The notes beneath the pieces were generated by a model, which worked only from the letters and a program-made list of their open reading frames with translations, did not search any database and had not been told where the DNA came from. A stretch of 64,000 bases of DNA, from NCBI RefSeq assembly GCF_003797765.1, contig NZ_RKMB01000009.1:62001-126000 (forward strand), read 5' to 3'. Shown piece after piece: positions 37,652 to 45,458 of this stretch. The first letter of the stretch is position 1, and each line of letters opens with the position of its first letter. The stretch comes from Ramlibacter sp. WS9. Lineage in GTDB: Bacteria > Pseudomonadota > Gammaproteobacteria > Burkholderiales > Burkholderiaceae_C. A program made the position numbers and the translations under genes.

Positions 37652-37722
37652 GGTGGGCACGAGTGCCCACCCTACGGGGGGAAGGATGCAGTGCCGGCGT
37701 AGGATGGGCACTCGTGCCCACC
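37652..37722. repeat. Nested palindrome between CoA-transferase and acyl-CoA dehydrogenase genes
   Basis: Two 25-base arms (37652-37676 and 37698-37722) are complementary with one mismatch. Each arm also contains its own palindrome, GTGGGCACGAGTGCCCAC on the left arm. It lies inside the operon, between genes that are otherwise tightly packed, so it is transcribed and could act as a processing or partial-termination site. A repeat of the REP type is likely. Confidence 0.8.
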
Positions 37723-37731
37723 AGGAAACCG

Positions 37732-38904
37732 TCAGAACGAGCGCGGCAAGCCAAGGACATGTTCCGCCACATAAGAAAGGATCAGATTCGTCGAAATCGG
37801 CGCGACCTGGTACAGGCGCGTCTCGCGGAACTTGCGCTCGACGTCGTATTCGCACGCGAAGCCGAATCCGCCGTGGAACTGGATGCAGGCGTTGGCCGCT
37901 TCCCAACTCGCCTTCGCGGCCAGGTACTTCGCCATGTTCGCCTGCGCACCGCAGGGCTGGTGAGCGTCGAACAAACGGCACGCTTCCCAGCGCATCAGGT
38001 TCGCGGCTTCGACCTCGATGTGGGCCTCGGCGATAGGAAACTGCACGCCCTGGTTCTGCCCGATCGGGCGGCCGAACACGGTGCGGTCTTTCACGTACTT
38101 GGTCACGCGGTCGATGAACCAGTAGCCGTCGCCGATGCATTCCGCGGCGATCAACGTGCGCTCGGCGTTCAGCCCGTCCAGGATGTACTTGAAGCCTTGG
38201 CCTTCCTGGCCGATCAGGTTCTCGGCCGGAATCTCGAGGTTCTCGAAGAACAGCTCGTTGGTCTCGTGATTCACCATGTTCAGGATCGGCCGCACCGTCA
38301 TGCCCGACTGCTCGGCCTCGCGCAGGTCCACCATGAAGATCGACATGCCTTCGGATTTCTTCTTCACGTCGGCCAGCGGCGTGGTGCGGGCCAGCAGGAT
38401 CATGAAGTCGGAGTGCTGGATGCGCGAGATCCACACCTTCTGGCCGTTGATGACGTAGCGGCCGTCCTTTTTCACGGCCGTGGTCTTGATCTTGGTGGTG
38501 TCGGTACCGGTGCTGGGCTCGGTCACGCCCATCGACTGCAGGCGCCACTCGCCCGTGGCGATCTTGGGCAGGTACTTCTTCTTCTGCGCATCGGAGCCGT
38601 GGCGCAGCAGCGTGCCCATGTTGTACATCTGGCCGTGGCAGGCGCCGGAGTTGCCGCCCGAACGGTTGATCTCTTCCATGATCACCGAGGCTTCCGCCAG
38701 GCCGAGGCCCGAGCCGCCGTACTCCTGCGGGATCAGGGCGGCCAGCCAGCCGGCCTTGGTCAGCGCGTCGACGAAGGCCTCGGGGTAGGCGCGCTTCTCG
38801 TCGACCTTGCGGTGGTATTCATCGGGAAATTCGGTGCACAAGGCGCGCACCGCGTCGCGGATGTCCTGGTATTTGTCGGTTTGTGTATTCATGGATTCAG
38901 TCAT
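37732..38904 (-). CDS. Acyl-CoA dehydrogenase
   Basis: A FAD enzyme of 390 residues with the usual order: GGSGLGLAEASVIMEEI, MGVTEPSTGTDTTKIKT (FAD/substrate loop), NGQKVWISRIQHSDF, GMSIFMVDL, then the catalytic-base region and CIQFHGGFGFACEYDVERKFRETRLYQ at the C-terminus. It is coupled by an ATGA overlap to the MaoC-type gene upstream. In the itaconate-like context it might oxidise a methylsuccinyl- or similar branched dicarboxyl-CoA; the substrate is not shown by sequence. Confidence 0.92.
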   Translation of the reverse strand: MTESMNTQTDKYQDIRDAVRALCTEFPDEYHRKVDEKRAYPEAFVDALTKAGWLAALIPQEYGGSGLGLAEASVIMEEINRSGGNSGACHGQMYNMGTLLRHGSDAQKKKYLPKIATGEWRLQSMGVTEPSTGTDTTKIKTTAVKKDGRYVINGQKVWISRIQHSDFMILLARTTPLADVKKKSEGMSIFMVDLREAEQSGMTVRPILNMVNHETNELFFENLEIPAENLIGQEGQGFKYILDGLNAERTLIAAECIGDGYWFIDRVTKYVKDRTVFGRPIGQNQGVQFPIAEAHIEVEAANLMRWEACRLFDAHQPCGAQANMAKYLAAKASWEAANACIQFHGGFGFACEYDVERKFRETRLYQVAPISTNLILSYVAEHVLGLPRSF

Positions 38905-39761
38905 TCAATGTGCGCGGTGGCCTGCATGGCGAGCCAGCCTTCAGGGGAATGGGCCCAAAGGCGCACGCTGCCGTCGGCTTGCGGCTGGCCCTTGAGATGG
39001 AGGACGTCGCCGGCGAAGCTCGGCCGCACGGCTTTGAACTCGAAGCGGCGCACGAAGGCGTCGGGAGCGCTGCGGCGCACCAGATCCACCAGCAGCGTGG
39101 CGATCAGCGGCCCGTGCACCACGAGGCCGAGGTAGCCTTCCACGTCGGTGACGTAAGGCTTGTCGTAGTGGATGCGGTGGCCGTTGAAGGTGAGGGCGGA
39201 ATAGCGGAATAGCAGCACTTCGTCGGGCGTGAGTTCGCGCTGCCACTCCGCCTGCGTTTCCGCAGCGGTGGGTGCCGGCGCGGGATCGCCCGGCCGAGCC
39301 AGGCCGCGGTAGACGATGTCGTGTTCTTCGGCGATGCAGAGCCCTTGCGCGTTGTGCAGATCGTGGGCAACCGTGACGAACACCAGATCGCCCGTGCGGC
39401 CCGCCTTGTGCGTGACCGATGCGATCCGGGAGATTCGCTTGGCCGAGTCGCCAACGCGGGGCAGGTTGCCTGGCTCCCAGGTGAGCCGACTGCCGGCCCA
39501 CATGCGGCGCGGCAGCGCGATCGGCGGCAAAAAGCCGCCGCGATCCGGATGGCCGTCCGGGCCGATCTCGGCCGCGTCGTGTTGCGGCAGGAAGTAAAGC
39601 CAGTGCCACAGGGGCGGCACCGGTGTGCCGCGCTCGGGCGGCGGGTCTTTGCGGCCCAGCGTGGCAGCAAGGCCGCGCAGGGGTGATGCCGTCAGGTCGT
39701 CGTGGTGGACTTCGGTTTTACCGACCCACTCTTGCAAGGCAGCCAGGGAAATTTCGCTCAT
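38901..39761 (-). CDS. MaoC-type acyl-CoA hydratase (itaconyl/mesaconyl-C4-CoA hydratase candidate)
   Basis: A 286-residue double-hotdog hydratase. The N-terminal part (WHWLYFLPQHDAAEIGPDGHP) is as in mesaconyl-C4-CoA and itaconyl-CoA hydratases. The C-terminal half has RYSALTFNGHRIHYDKPYV, in which the Asn/His pair is the hydratase site, then HGPLIATLLVDL. This combination is characteristic of the Ich/Meh group. ATG 39761 gives the shorter, family-like N-terminus. It is the first gene of the minus-strand operon and faces a LysR gene across a short gap with a perfect palindrome. Confidence 0.88.
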   Translation of the reverse strand: MSEISLAALQEWVGKTEVHHDDLTASPLRGLAATLGRKDPPPERGTPVPPLWHWLYFLPQHDAAEIGPDGHPDRGGFLPPIALPRRMWAGSRLTWEPGNLPRVGDSAKRISRIASVTHKAGRTGDLVFVTVAHDLHNAQGLCIAEEHDIVYRGLARPGDPAPAPTAAETQAEWQRELTPDEVLLFRYSALTFNGHRIHYDKPYVTDVEGYLGLVVHGPLIATLLVDLVRRSAPDAFVRRFEFKAVRPSFAGDVLHLKGQPQADGSVRLWAHSPEGWLAMQATAHIE

Positions 39762-39812
39762 GCCAAGGATGGTCGCGTGATGCGGCTCGCCGCACAATGC
39801 ACGAATCCGGAA

Positions 39813-39841
39813 CCCAGCCTTCGGTATTGCCGAAGGCTGGG
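39813..39841. promoter_or_regulatory. Perfect 12-bp inverted repeat in the hydratase/LysR divergent gap
   Basis: CCCAGCCTTCGG (39813-39824) and CCGAAGGCTGGG (39830-39841) are exact complements around TATTG. It lies 15-25 bases before the LysR start codons and about 50 bases before the hydratase start. It could be an operator for autoregulation or, on the plus strand, a leader hairpin followed by GCGTTTTGC that attenuates lysR. The divergent gap itself is only about 100 bases. Confidence 0.6.
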
Positions 39842-39865
39842 GCGTTTTGCGCTAGCATGGGGCTC

Positions 39866-40783
39866 ATGCATTTCGACCTGACGGACCTGCGCCTTTTCGT
39901 GCTGGTGGCCGAGGAGGCCAACCTGACGCGGGCGGCCGCGCGCCAGCACCTCTCGCTGGCGGCGGCCAGCGCGCGCATCAAGGCGCTGGAAGCGCAGTCG
40001 GGCCTGCCACTGCTCTACCGCGAAGCGCGTGGCGTGCGGCTGACGCCTCCGGGCGAAGCCTTCCTGCACCATGCCCGCGGCGTGTTGCGCCAGGCCGACC
40101 AGCTGCGGCGCGACTTGCACGATTACGGCGGTGGGCTGCGCGGCCACGTGCGGGTGTTCGCCAACACCACGGCCGTGACCGATTTCCTGCCGGAAGTGCT
40201 GCCGGGATTTCTCGCGGCCAATCCGCGTGTCAACGTCGACCTTCAGGAAAAACCGAACGCTGAGATCGCCCGCGGCGTGCTGGATGGCCGCGCCGACATC
40301 GGTATCGTGGCCGGTGCCATCGACCAGCTCGGGCTGCAGGCGATCCACTTCAGCACCGACCGGCTGGTACTGGTCACGCCGCGCGGCCACCGCTTCGCGA
40401 GGCGCAAGCGCATCGCCTTTGCCGACACCCTGGCAGAGGACATGGTGGGCATGCATCACGGCAGCACGCTGCAAAGCTTTCTGGAACTGCAGGCCGAGAA
40501 GTTGGGCAAGCCGATGAAACTGCGCATCCAGCTCGGCAGCTTCGACGCGATGTGCCGTATGGTGAGCGGCGGGGTGGGTGTGGCCATCGTTCCCGAAAGC
40601 GCGGCAGGCCGCAACCTGGCCGCGATGAAGCTGGCGCAGATCGAACTCACCGATGAATGGCGGGTGCGCGAGCGCTACATCCTCGTGCGCGACGCCGAGT
40701 TGCTGCCTGCGTATGCCAAGTCGCTCATCGATACCGTGTGCGGCCACTTCCGCGGCGGGGCAAAGCCTTCCACCGTCGATTAA
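39866..40783 (+). CDS. LysR-type transcriptional regulator of the hydratase operon
   Basis: 305 residues with an N-terminal winged helix (LRLFVLVAEEANLTRAAARQHLSLAAASARIKALE) and a periplasmic-binding-like effector domain (about 90-295). ATG 39866 gives the common MHFDLTDLRLF start with a GGGG ribosome-like stretch; an alternative ATG at 39857 adds three residues. It is divergent from the MaoC-type hydratase, the position held by RipR in itaconate operons. It ends 10 bases before a TetR gene on the same strand. Confidence 0.88.
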   Translation: MHFDLTDLRLFVLVAEEANLTRAAARQHLSLAAASARIKALEAQSGLPLLYREARGVRLTPPGEAFLHHARGVLRQADQLRRDLHDYGGGLRGHVRVFANTTAVTDFLPEVLPGFLAANPRVNVDLQEKPNAEIARGVLDGRADIGIVAGAIDQLGLQAIHFSTDRLVLVTPRGHRFARRKRIAFADTLAEDMVGMHHGSTLQSFLELQAEKLGKPMKLRIQLGSFDAMCRMVSGGVGVAIVPESAAGRNLAAMKLAQIELTDEWRVRERYILVRDAELLPAYAKSLIDTVCGHFRGGAKPSTVD

Positions 40784-40793
40784 CATCGTCACG

Positions 40794-41432
40794 ATGCCAG
40801 CCACTCCCGCCAAGAAGCGCGCCGTCAAGACCGCCTACCACCACGGCAACCTGCGCGACGCATTGGTGCTGGAGGGCATGGCCATGCTGGAAAAGGAAGG
40901 CCAGAGCAGCCTGAGCATGCGCGAGATCGCGCGGCGCATCGGCGTCACGCAGACGGCGCCGCTGCACCACTTCGACAAGGCCGGGCTGCTGGCGGCGATC
41001 GCCGCGCTGGGCTTTCGCAAGCTGTTTGAATTCCGCATGTCGGCGCTGAAGGACAAGCGCGATCCGCGCGAGCGGCTGATGACGGTGATGCTCGCGTATG
41101 CCGAGTTCGCGCTGGCGCACCCGGCGCTGTTCCACCTGATGCACGGCCCGGAAATCCCCGACAAGACACAGTACCCGGAGCTGAACGAAGCGGCGACCCG
41201 CTCCTATAGCATCCTGGAAACGTCGGTCGCCGACTTCCTGCTGGCGAGCGAAGGCTCGATGGAGCGCAGCCGCGAAGCAACGCTGGCGGCATGGACCGCC
41301 TGCCATGGCCTGGCCACCATCCTGATCAACCCGCAGAACACGCCGCGCTACGTGTTGCGCAAGGACCCGATGGGCATCGCGCGCACGATTTTCGAGATCT
41401 TCATCGCGGGCCTGGGGCGGCCGGCCGGTTGA
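40794..41432 (+). CDS. TetR-family transcriptional regulator
   Basis: 212 residues. The helix-turn-helix is at about 35-60 (SLSMREIARRIGVTQTAPLHHFDKAGLLAAIA), followed by an all-helical ligand domain. ATG 40794 is the first start after the LysR stop and yields a basic N-terminus (PAKKRAVKTAYHHGNLRDAL) typical of the WHG/TetR_C group. It lies just after the LysR gene and next to minus-strand acyl-CoA ligase genes, so an acyl-CoA ligand is plausible. The inverted repeat TGACA-N10-TGTCA at 45293-45312 is a possible target. Confidence 0.88.
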   Translation: MPATPAKKRAVKTAYHHGNLRDALVLEGMAMLEKEGQSSLSMREIARRIGVTQTAPLHHFDKAGLLAAIAALGFRKLFEFRMSALKDKRDPRERLMTVMLAYAEFALAHPALFHLMHGPEIPDKTQYPELNEAATRSYSILETSVADFLLASEGSMERSREATLAAWTACHGLATILINPQNTPRYVLRKDPMGIARTIFEIFIAGLGRPAG

Positions 41433-41454
41433 GCCTGCTCCGCAAAGAGGGTTG

Positions 41455-42846
41455 TCATGCGGGACTCGATCCGGCATCCATGCCGACGCGATGAATCCGA
41501 TGCTCCTTCAGCGCCGAAAGCGCCTCGTATTCGCTCGCGAACACCGCGATCCCTTCGGCCGCGAACGCGCCCCTCACACGCGCATCGGGCGAGTTGAAGA
41601 CCGCGGCCTTGCCGCAGTCGCGGACAGCGCGCGCCGTGTCCCGCGCGAATCGCGGCACGTCGTAGCCGGCGCCGGCCAGTGCCAGCAGGCTGAGTGAGAG
41701 GGCGTTGCATCCCGGATCGCGCAGCACGGTGTCGACGGCGCTGCCCAGCAGGCCTGGCTCCATCAGCAGCATGGCGGTGAGGTCGATGGGGTTGCGGCTG
41801 CGCGAGAAGGGCGGGAGCAATGCGTCGAGTTTTGCGACCGTGGGTGCCGACAGTTCGGCGAGATTCAGTTCCAGCAGTTCGCATGCGTCTGCCGACAGCA
41901 CGCAAGACGCCCCACTGTTGCTGACAACGCCGACTCGCATTGCGCCTGGAGCGGGTGGGCTGTCGGCAAGGTAGAGCGGAACGCCGGCGCTGAGCTGCGC
42001 CAGGCTGTTGGCTCGCCGACAACCGTAGTCGCGCAGCAACCTTGCCAGGGCCGGGCCGCGCGTGCCGGCCGCGCCCGTGTGGCATGCCGCCATGCGTGCG
42101 CCCAACTCGCTGCTCGCCGCCTGCAGCACGAGCACAGGCACACCGCGCGTGTGCGCGAGCGCCAGGGTCGCTTCGAGCTTTTGCAGATCGCGCGCTTCTT
42201 CGAGGTACAGCAGCACCAGCCGCACGGCGGCATCGGCCAGCACCGCGCCGAGGAAATCACACACTTCCACGTCCGCCTGGTTGCCCGTGGTGCAGACGTA
42301 ACGCACGCCTATACCGTTCTGGCGCAGCATCGCGTAGGCCGAAGCGCCCACCGCGCCGCTTTGCGAGACGATAGCGACGGGGCCGTCTTGCGGCGCGAAG
42401 TCCTGATAGATCGAGGCGAACGACAGGATCGCGCCACTGGAAAAATTCGCGGAACCGATGGTGTTGGGGCCGAGCAGCCGCACACCGCCCGCCGTTGCCG
42501 CGGCGACGAGTTCGTGCTGCTGGCGCAAACCGTCGGGGCCCATTTCGCCGAAGCCGGAGGTAAACAGGATGGCGTTCCCCGCGCCGACGCGGCTGCATGC
42601 CTTCACCTGCTCCAGGGCCGCATCCGCCGGGACGGAGAGGATGACACTGTCCGGCGCTTCGGGGAGGGCGTCCAGGCTTTCATAGGACGCCACGCCCTGC
42701 ACCGCCCCGCCCCGCTGGTTCACAGGAAACACGCGTCCCGCGAATCCGTGCTTCAGCAGGTAGTGCAGAGGGCGTCCGCCGATCTTCTGGATGTTGTCCG
42801 AAGCGCCGACGATGGCGACCGAGCGCGGATTCAGCAGCGACCGCAT
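41455..42846 (-). CDS. CoA-binding ADP-forming acyl-CoA synthetase alpha-like protein
   Basis: 463 residues with the layout of the NDP-forming acyl-CoA synthetase alpha chain. An N-terminal CoA-binding Rossmann domain (RSVAIVGASDNIQKIGGRPLHYLL), a succinyl-CoA-ligase-like domain with LGPNTIGSANF and VSQSGAVGASAYAM, and a third flavodoxin-like domain are present. The phosphohistidine expected in this family is not obvious (the usual GHTG-type region reads CHTGAAG), and no ATP-grasp beta chain is fused or adjacent. ATG 42846 overlaps the stop of the AMP-forming ligase by one base; TTG 42849 is an alternative start. The reaction is uncertain. Confidence 0.75.
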   Translation of the reverse strand: MRSLLNPRSVAIVGASDNIQKIGGRPLHYLLKHGFAGRVFPVNQRGGAVQGVASYESLDALPEAPDSVILSVPADAALEQVKACSRVGAGNAILFTSGFGEMGPDGLRQQHELVAAATAGGVRLLGPNTIGSANFSSGAILSFASIYQDFAPQDGPVAIVSQSGAVGASAYAMLRQNGIGVRYVCTTGNQADVEVCDFLGAVLADAAVRLVLLYLEEARDLQKLEATLALAHTRGVPVLVLQAASSELGARMAACHTGAAGTRGPALARLLRDYGCRRANSLAQLSAGVPLYLADSPPAPGAMRVGVVSNSGASCVLSADACELLELNLAELSAPTVAKLDALLPPFSRSRNPIDLTAMLLMEPGLLGSAVDTVLRDPGCNALSLSLLALAGAGYDVPRFARDTARAVRDCGKAAVFNSPDARVRGAFAAEGIAVFASEYEALSALKEHRIHRVGMDAGSSPA

Positions 42847-44372
42847 CAACGGCTCGCCTCGATGGCCGCGCCCGGCTCCAGCAACGGTTTGAGCGCGGCC
42901 TTCAACAGCTTGCCCGTGCCGGAGGCCGGCAGGCGCTCCATCAGCACGTAGCGCCGGGGAATCTTGTACGGGGCAAGCTTGCCGCGCAGGAAGCGCTCGA
43001 GCGCCTCGGTATCGATCCGCGCGCCGGCTTGCGGCTCGATGAAGGCGACAACCTCCTCATCGCCATCGAGCGGCCTTCCGAGCACGGCGGACTGCGCCAC
43101 ACCCGCAAAACCGCCGATCGCCGCTTCGACTTCCGCCGGATACACGTTGAAGCCGCCGCGGATGATCATGTCCTTGATGCGGCCGACGATGGTCAAGTCG
43201 CCCTCCGGCCCGAACACGCCGATGTCGCCGGTGTGCAGCCAGCCGTGGGCGTCGATGGCCGCGCGCGTCTGCTCCGGATCGCGGAAGTAGCCCTTCATCA
43301 CATTCGGCCCGCGAATGCAGACTTCTCCGCGGGCGCCGGGTGCGACGTCATGGCCCAACTCATCGCGCAGCACCACTTCGATGCCCGGGATCGGCCAGCC
43401 TGCCGTCACATCGGAGGGTGGCGGGTGGCCGAAGGTGCGCGTCGCGGCCGGGGCGGATTCGGTCAAGCCATAGCCGTGGTGCAGCCGGATGCCCAGCAAA
43501 GCCTCGGTCTGCGCCTTCTTCGTGGCGTCGATCTGCGAGCCGCCGATGTACGCCATGCGCAAACGATTGGGCGTGAGCGGCACGCCCGCCTGCGTGGACC
43601 ATTCGACCAGCCGTGCATACATCGCGGGGACGCCCTGGAACACGGTGATGCCGTCATGCAGGATCGCGTGCCCAAGCTGCTCCGCGCTGAATCGTGTGGC
43701 GAGCTGGAAGGTGGCGCCCGCGCGCAGCCCGCACAGCAGCGCCGAGATCAATCCGAAGGAGTGCGAGATGGGCAACGCATGAAAGATGCGGTCGCCCGGC
43801 AGGAGCACCTCCTGCGCCAATGAGGCCTGCGTCACGAAGTCGAGGTTGGCGTGCGTCAGCATCACGCCCTTGGGCGTGCCGGTGCTGCCCGAGGTGTAGA
43901 TCATCACGGCCACGTCGTCGCCGCCATCGGCCTGCGTGCCGTCTTCGCGCAGCGCGACGAGTCCGCGCGACAGGCCGTCCGCCGAGCCGGCCATCGCGCC
44001 GTGTCTCAGCGCGTGAGCAACTGCCTCGGGCGATCCGGCCGAGAAGTACGCGAGGCGAGGCGCGCAGTGGGCGCAGATGCCATCGATCTCCGACGCGGAC
44101 ATGCGTGCGTTCAGCGGCACGGCCCAGGCGCCCAAGCGCATCGCGGCCAGCAGCACGACGATCATGTCCACCGAGTTCTCGCCGACCAGCACCGCCCGTT
44201 GGCCGGCGGCGAGTCCCGCATCCGCCAGTGACCGCGCGCACGCGTCCACCCGGGCGGCAAGATCGGCATAAGTCAGGGCCTCGCCGTCTTCGGCGAGCAG
44301 CGCGACGGTGGCGCCGCCCGCGTCGGTAGCGGCGATGGCATCGACGAAACGATCGACGCGCAACGCAGTCAT
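42846..44372 (-). CDS. AMP-forming acyl-CoA synthetase (second ligase)
   Basis: 508 residues. The phosphate loop is YTSGSTGTPKG, the adenylate motif YGLTESAP, the hinge GDIGVFGPEGDLTIVGRIKDMI and the C-terminal Lys region ASGTGKLLK. It is coupled by ATGA to the SDR upstream and by one base to the CoA-binding protein downstream, a three-gene operon. An acid that is first activated here and then reduced or isomerised by the SDR is a fitting scheme. The substrate is unknown. Confidence 0.92.
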   Translation of the reverse strand: MTALRVDRFVDAIAATDAGGATVALLAEDGEALTYADLAARVDACARSLADAGLAAGQRAVLVGENSVDMIVVLLAAMRLGAWAVPLNARMSASEIDGICAHCAPRLAYFSAGSPEAVAHALRHGAMAGSADGLSRGLVALREDGTQADGGDDVAVMIYTSGSTGTPKGVMLTHANLDFVTQASLAQEVLLPGDRIFHALPISHSFGLISALLCGLRAGATFQLATRFSAEQLGHAILHDGITVFQGVPAMYARLVEWSTQAGVPLTPNRLRMAYIGGSQIDATKKAQTEALLGIRLHHGYGLTESAPAATRTFGHPPPSDVTAGWPIPGIEVVLRDELGHDVAPGARGEVCIRGPNVMKGYFRDPEQTRAAIDAHGWLHTGDIGVFGPEGDLTIVGRIKDMIIRGGFNVYPAEVEAAIGGFAGVAQSAVLGRPLDGDEEVVAFIEPQAGARIDTEALERFLRGKLAPYKIPRRYVLMERLPASGTGKLLKAALKPLLEPGAAIEASR

Positions 44373-45247
44373 GCGCTGATTTTCCCTGTCTTGTCCTGTT
44401 CGTCCTTGCGGCGGATGGCCTCGCGCATCGCTTGCCATTGCTCGTCGCTCAGCTCTGCGAGGTCTGTGAACGAAGCGCCGTTCTGGTAGTGGCCCGCACC
44501 GTCGATGGCGATGGTTTCGCCGGTCAACCACTCCACGCCGTCGGCCATCAGGAATACCGCCAGGTTCTGCAACTCGCTCATACGGCCCACGCGGTGCATC
44601 GGGTTGCGCACGATGCCATCTTTCCAGTCTTCCGTGGGGCTGAGGCGCTTGTTGGCGCCTTCGGTCGGGAAGATGCCCGGCGCAATCGCGTTCAGGCGGA
44701 TGCCATACGGTCCCCACTCGACAGCCAGCGACTTGGTCATCACATCGATGCCGGCCTTGGACATCGCCGAGGGCACGACGAACGGAGCGCCGGTGCGCAC
44801 CCACGTGACCACGACGGAAATGATGGAGCCCTTGTGTTTTTCCGCGATCCACCGCTTGCCCACAGCTTGCGTGACGTAGAACGTGCCGTGCAGCACGATG
44901 TTGGCCACGGCATCGAAGCCACGCGGCGACAGATCCTGCGTGCGGCTGATGAAGTTTCCGGCCGCGTTGTTGACCAGGCCGTCAAGCGCGCCGCCGTCGG
45001 CCCAGATGCCGTCGACCATGCGCTGCACGTCGTCGGCGTTGCGGATGTCGAGGGCGAAGGTCTTCACGCTGCCGCCGTGTTCGGCCATCAGTTCGGCCGC
45101 GGCTTCATCCAGCACGGGCTTGCGGCGCCCGCAGATATAGACCTGCGCTCCGAGTTGCAGGTAGCGCGCGGTGATCTCGCGCCCCAGGCCGGAACCGCCC
45201 CCGGTGACGAGGATGCGCTTGCCCTCGAGCAGGTCATTCTTGAACAT
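44369..45247 (-). CDS. Dienoyl-CoA-reductase-like SDR (second copy)
   Basis: 292 residues with cofactor motif TGGGSGLGREI, NNAAGNFIS and a C-terminal extension after the core (about 255-292) rich in charged residues. As in the SDR at 28004-28813, the usual catalytic Tyr is missing (PSAMSKAGID) and the Lys is kept, the pattern of 2,4-dienoyl-CoA reductases. ATG 45247 follows GGAGACAACATCC; an upstream extension of 41 residues is not SDR-like. It is the first gene of the minus-strand operon facing the second Bug gene. Confidence 0.85.
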   Translation of the reverse strand: MFKNDLLEGKRILVTGGGSGLGREITARYLQLGAQVYICGRRKPVLDEAAAELMAEHGGSVKTFALDIRNADDVQRMVDGIWADGGALDGLVNNAAGNFISRTQDLSPRGFDAVANIVLHGTFYVTQAVGKRWIAEKHKGSIISVVVTWVRTGAPFVVPSAMSKAGIDVMTKSLAVEWGPYGIRLNAIAPGIFPTEGANKRLSPTEDWKDGIVRNPMHRVGRMSELQNLAVFLMADGVEWLTGETIAIDGAGHYQNGASFTDLAELSDEQWQAMREAIRRKDEQDKTGKISA

Positions 45248-45270
45248 GGATGTTGTCTCCGCAAGGCTGT

Positions 45271-45312
45271 ATCGGTGTCGAAGCGATTCTAATGACAAAC
45301 TGATCGGTGTCA
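45271..45312. promoter_or_regulatory. Candidate operator repeats in the SDR/Bug divergent gap
   Basis: ATCGGTGTC occurs at 45271-45279 and 45303-45311, spaced 32 bases (three helical turns). The second copy is part of the inverted repeat TGACA-N10-TGTCA (45293-45312). A related CTGATCGGCGATAAG is at 45392-45406. The 211-base gap otherwise holds AT-richer sequence fitting two divergent promoters. Confidence 0.45.
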
Positions 45313-45458
45313 AGATTAAAGCCCATTGAGGGAAGCCTGATATCGAATCCGCTATAGGGTTTGCACGCATCGCACTGGGCTTGTGTTATATCTGATCGGC
45401 GATAAGATAAACAGCATCGGCCGGTGCACGATGCCGCGCCTGTTTTTTGGAGACAAGG

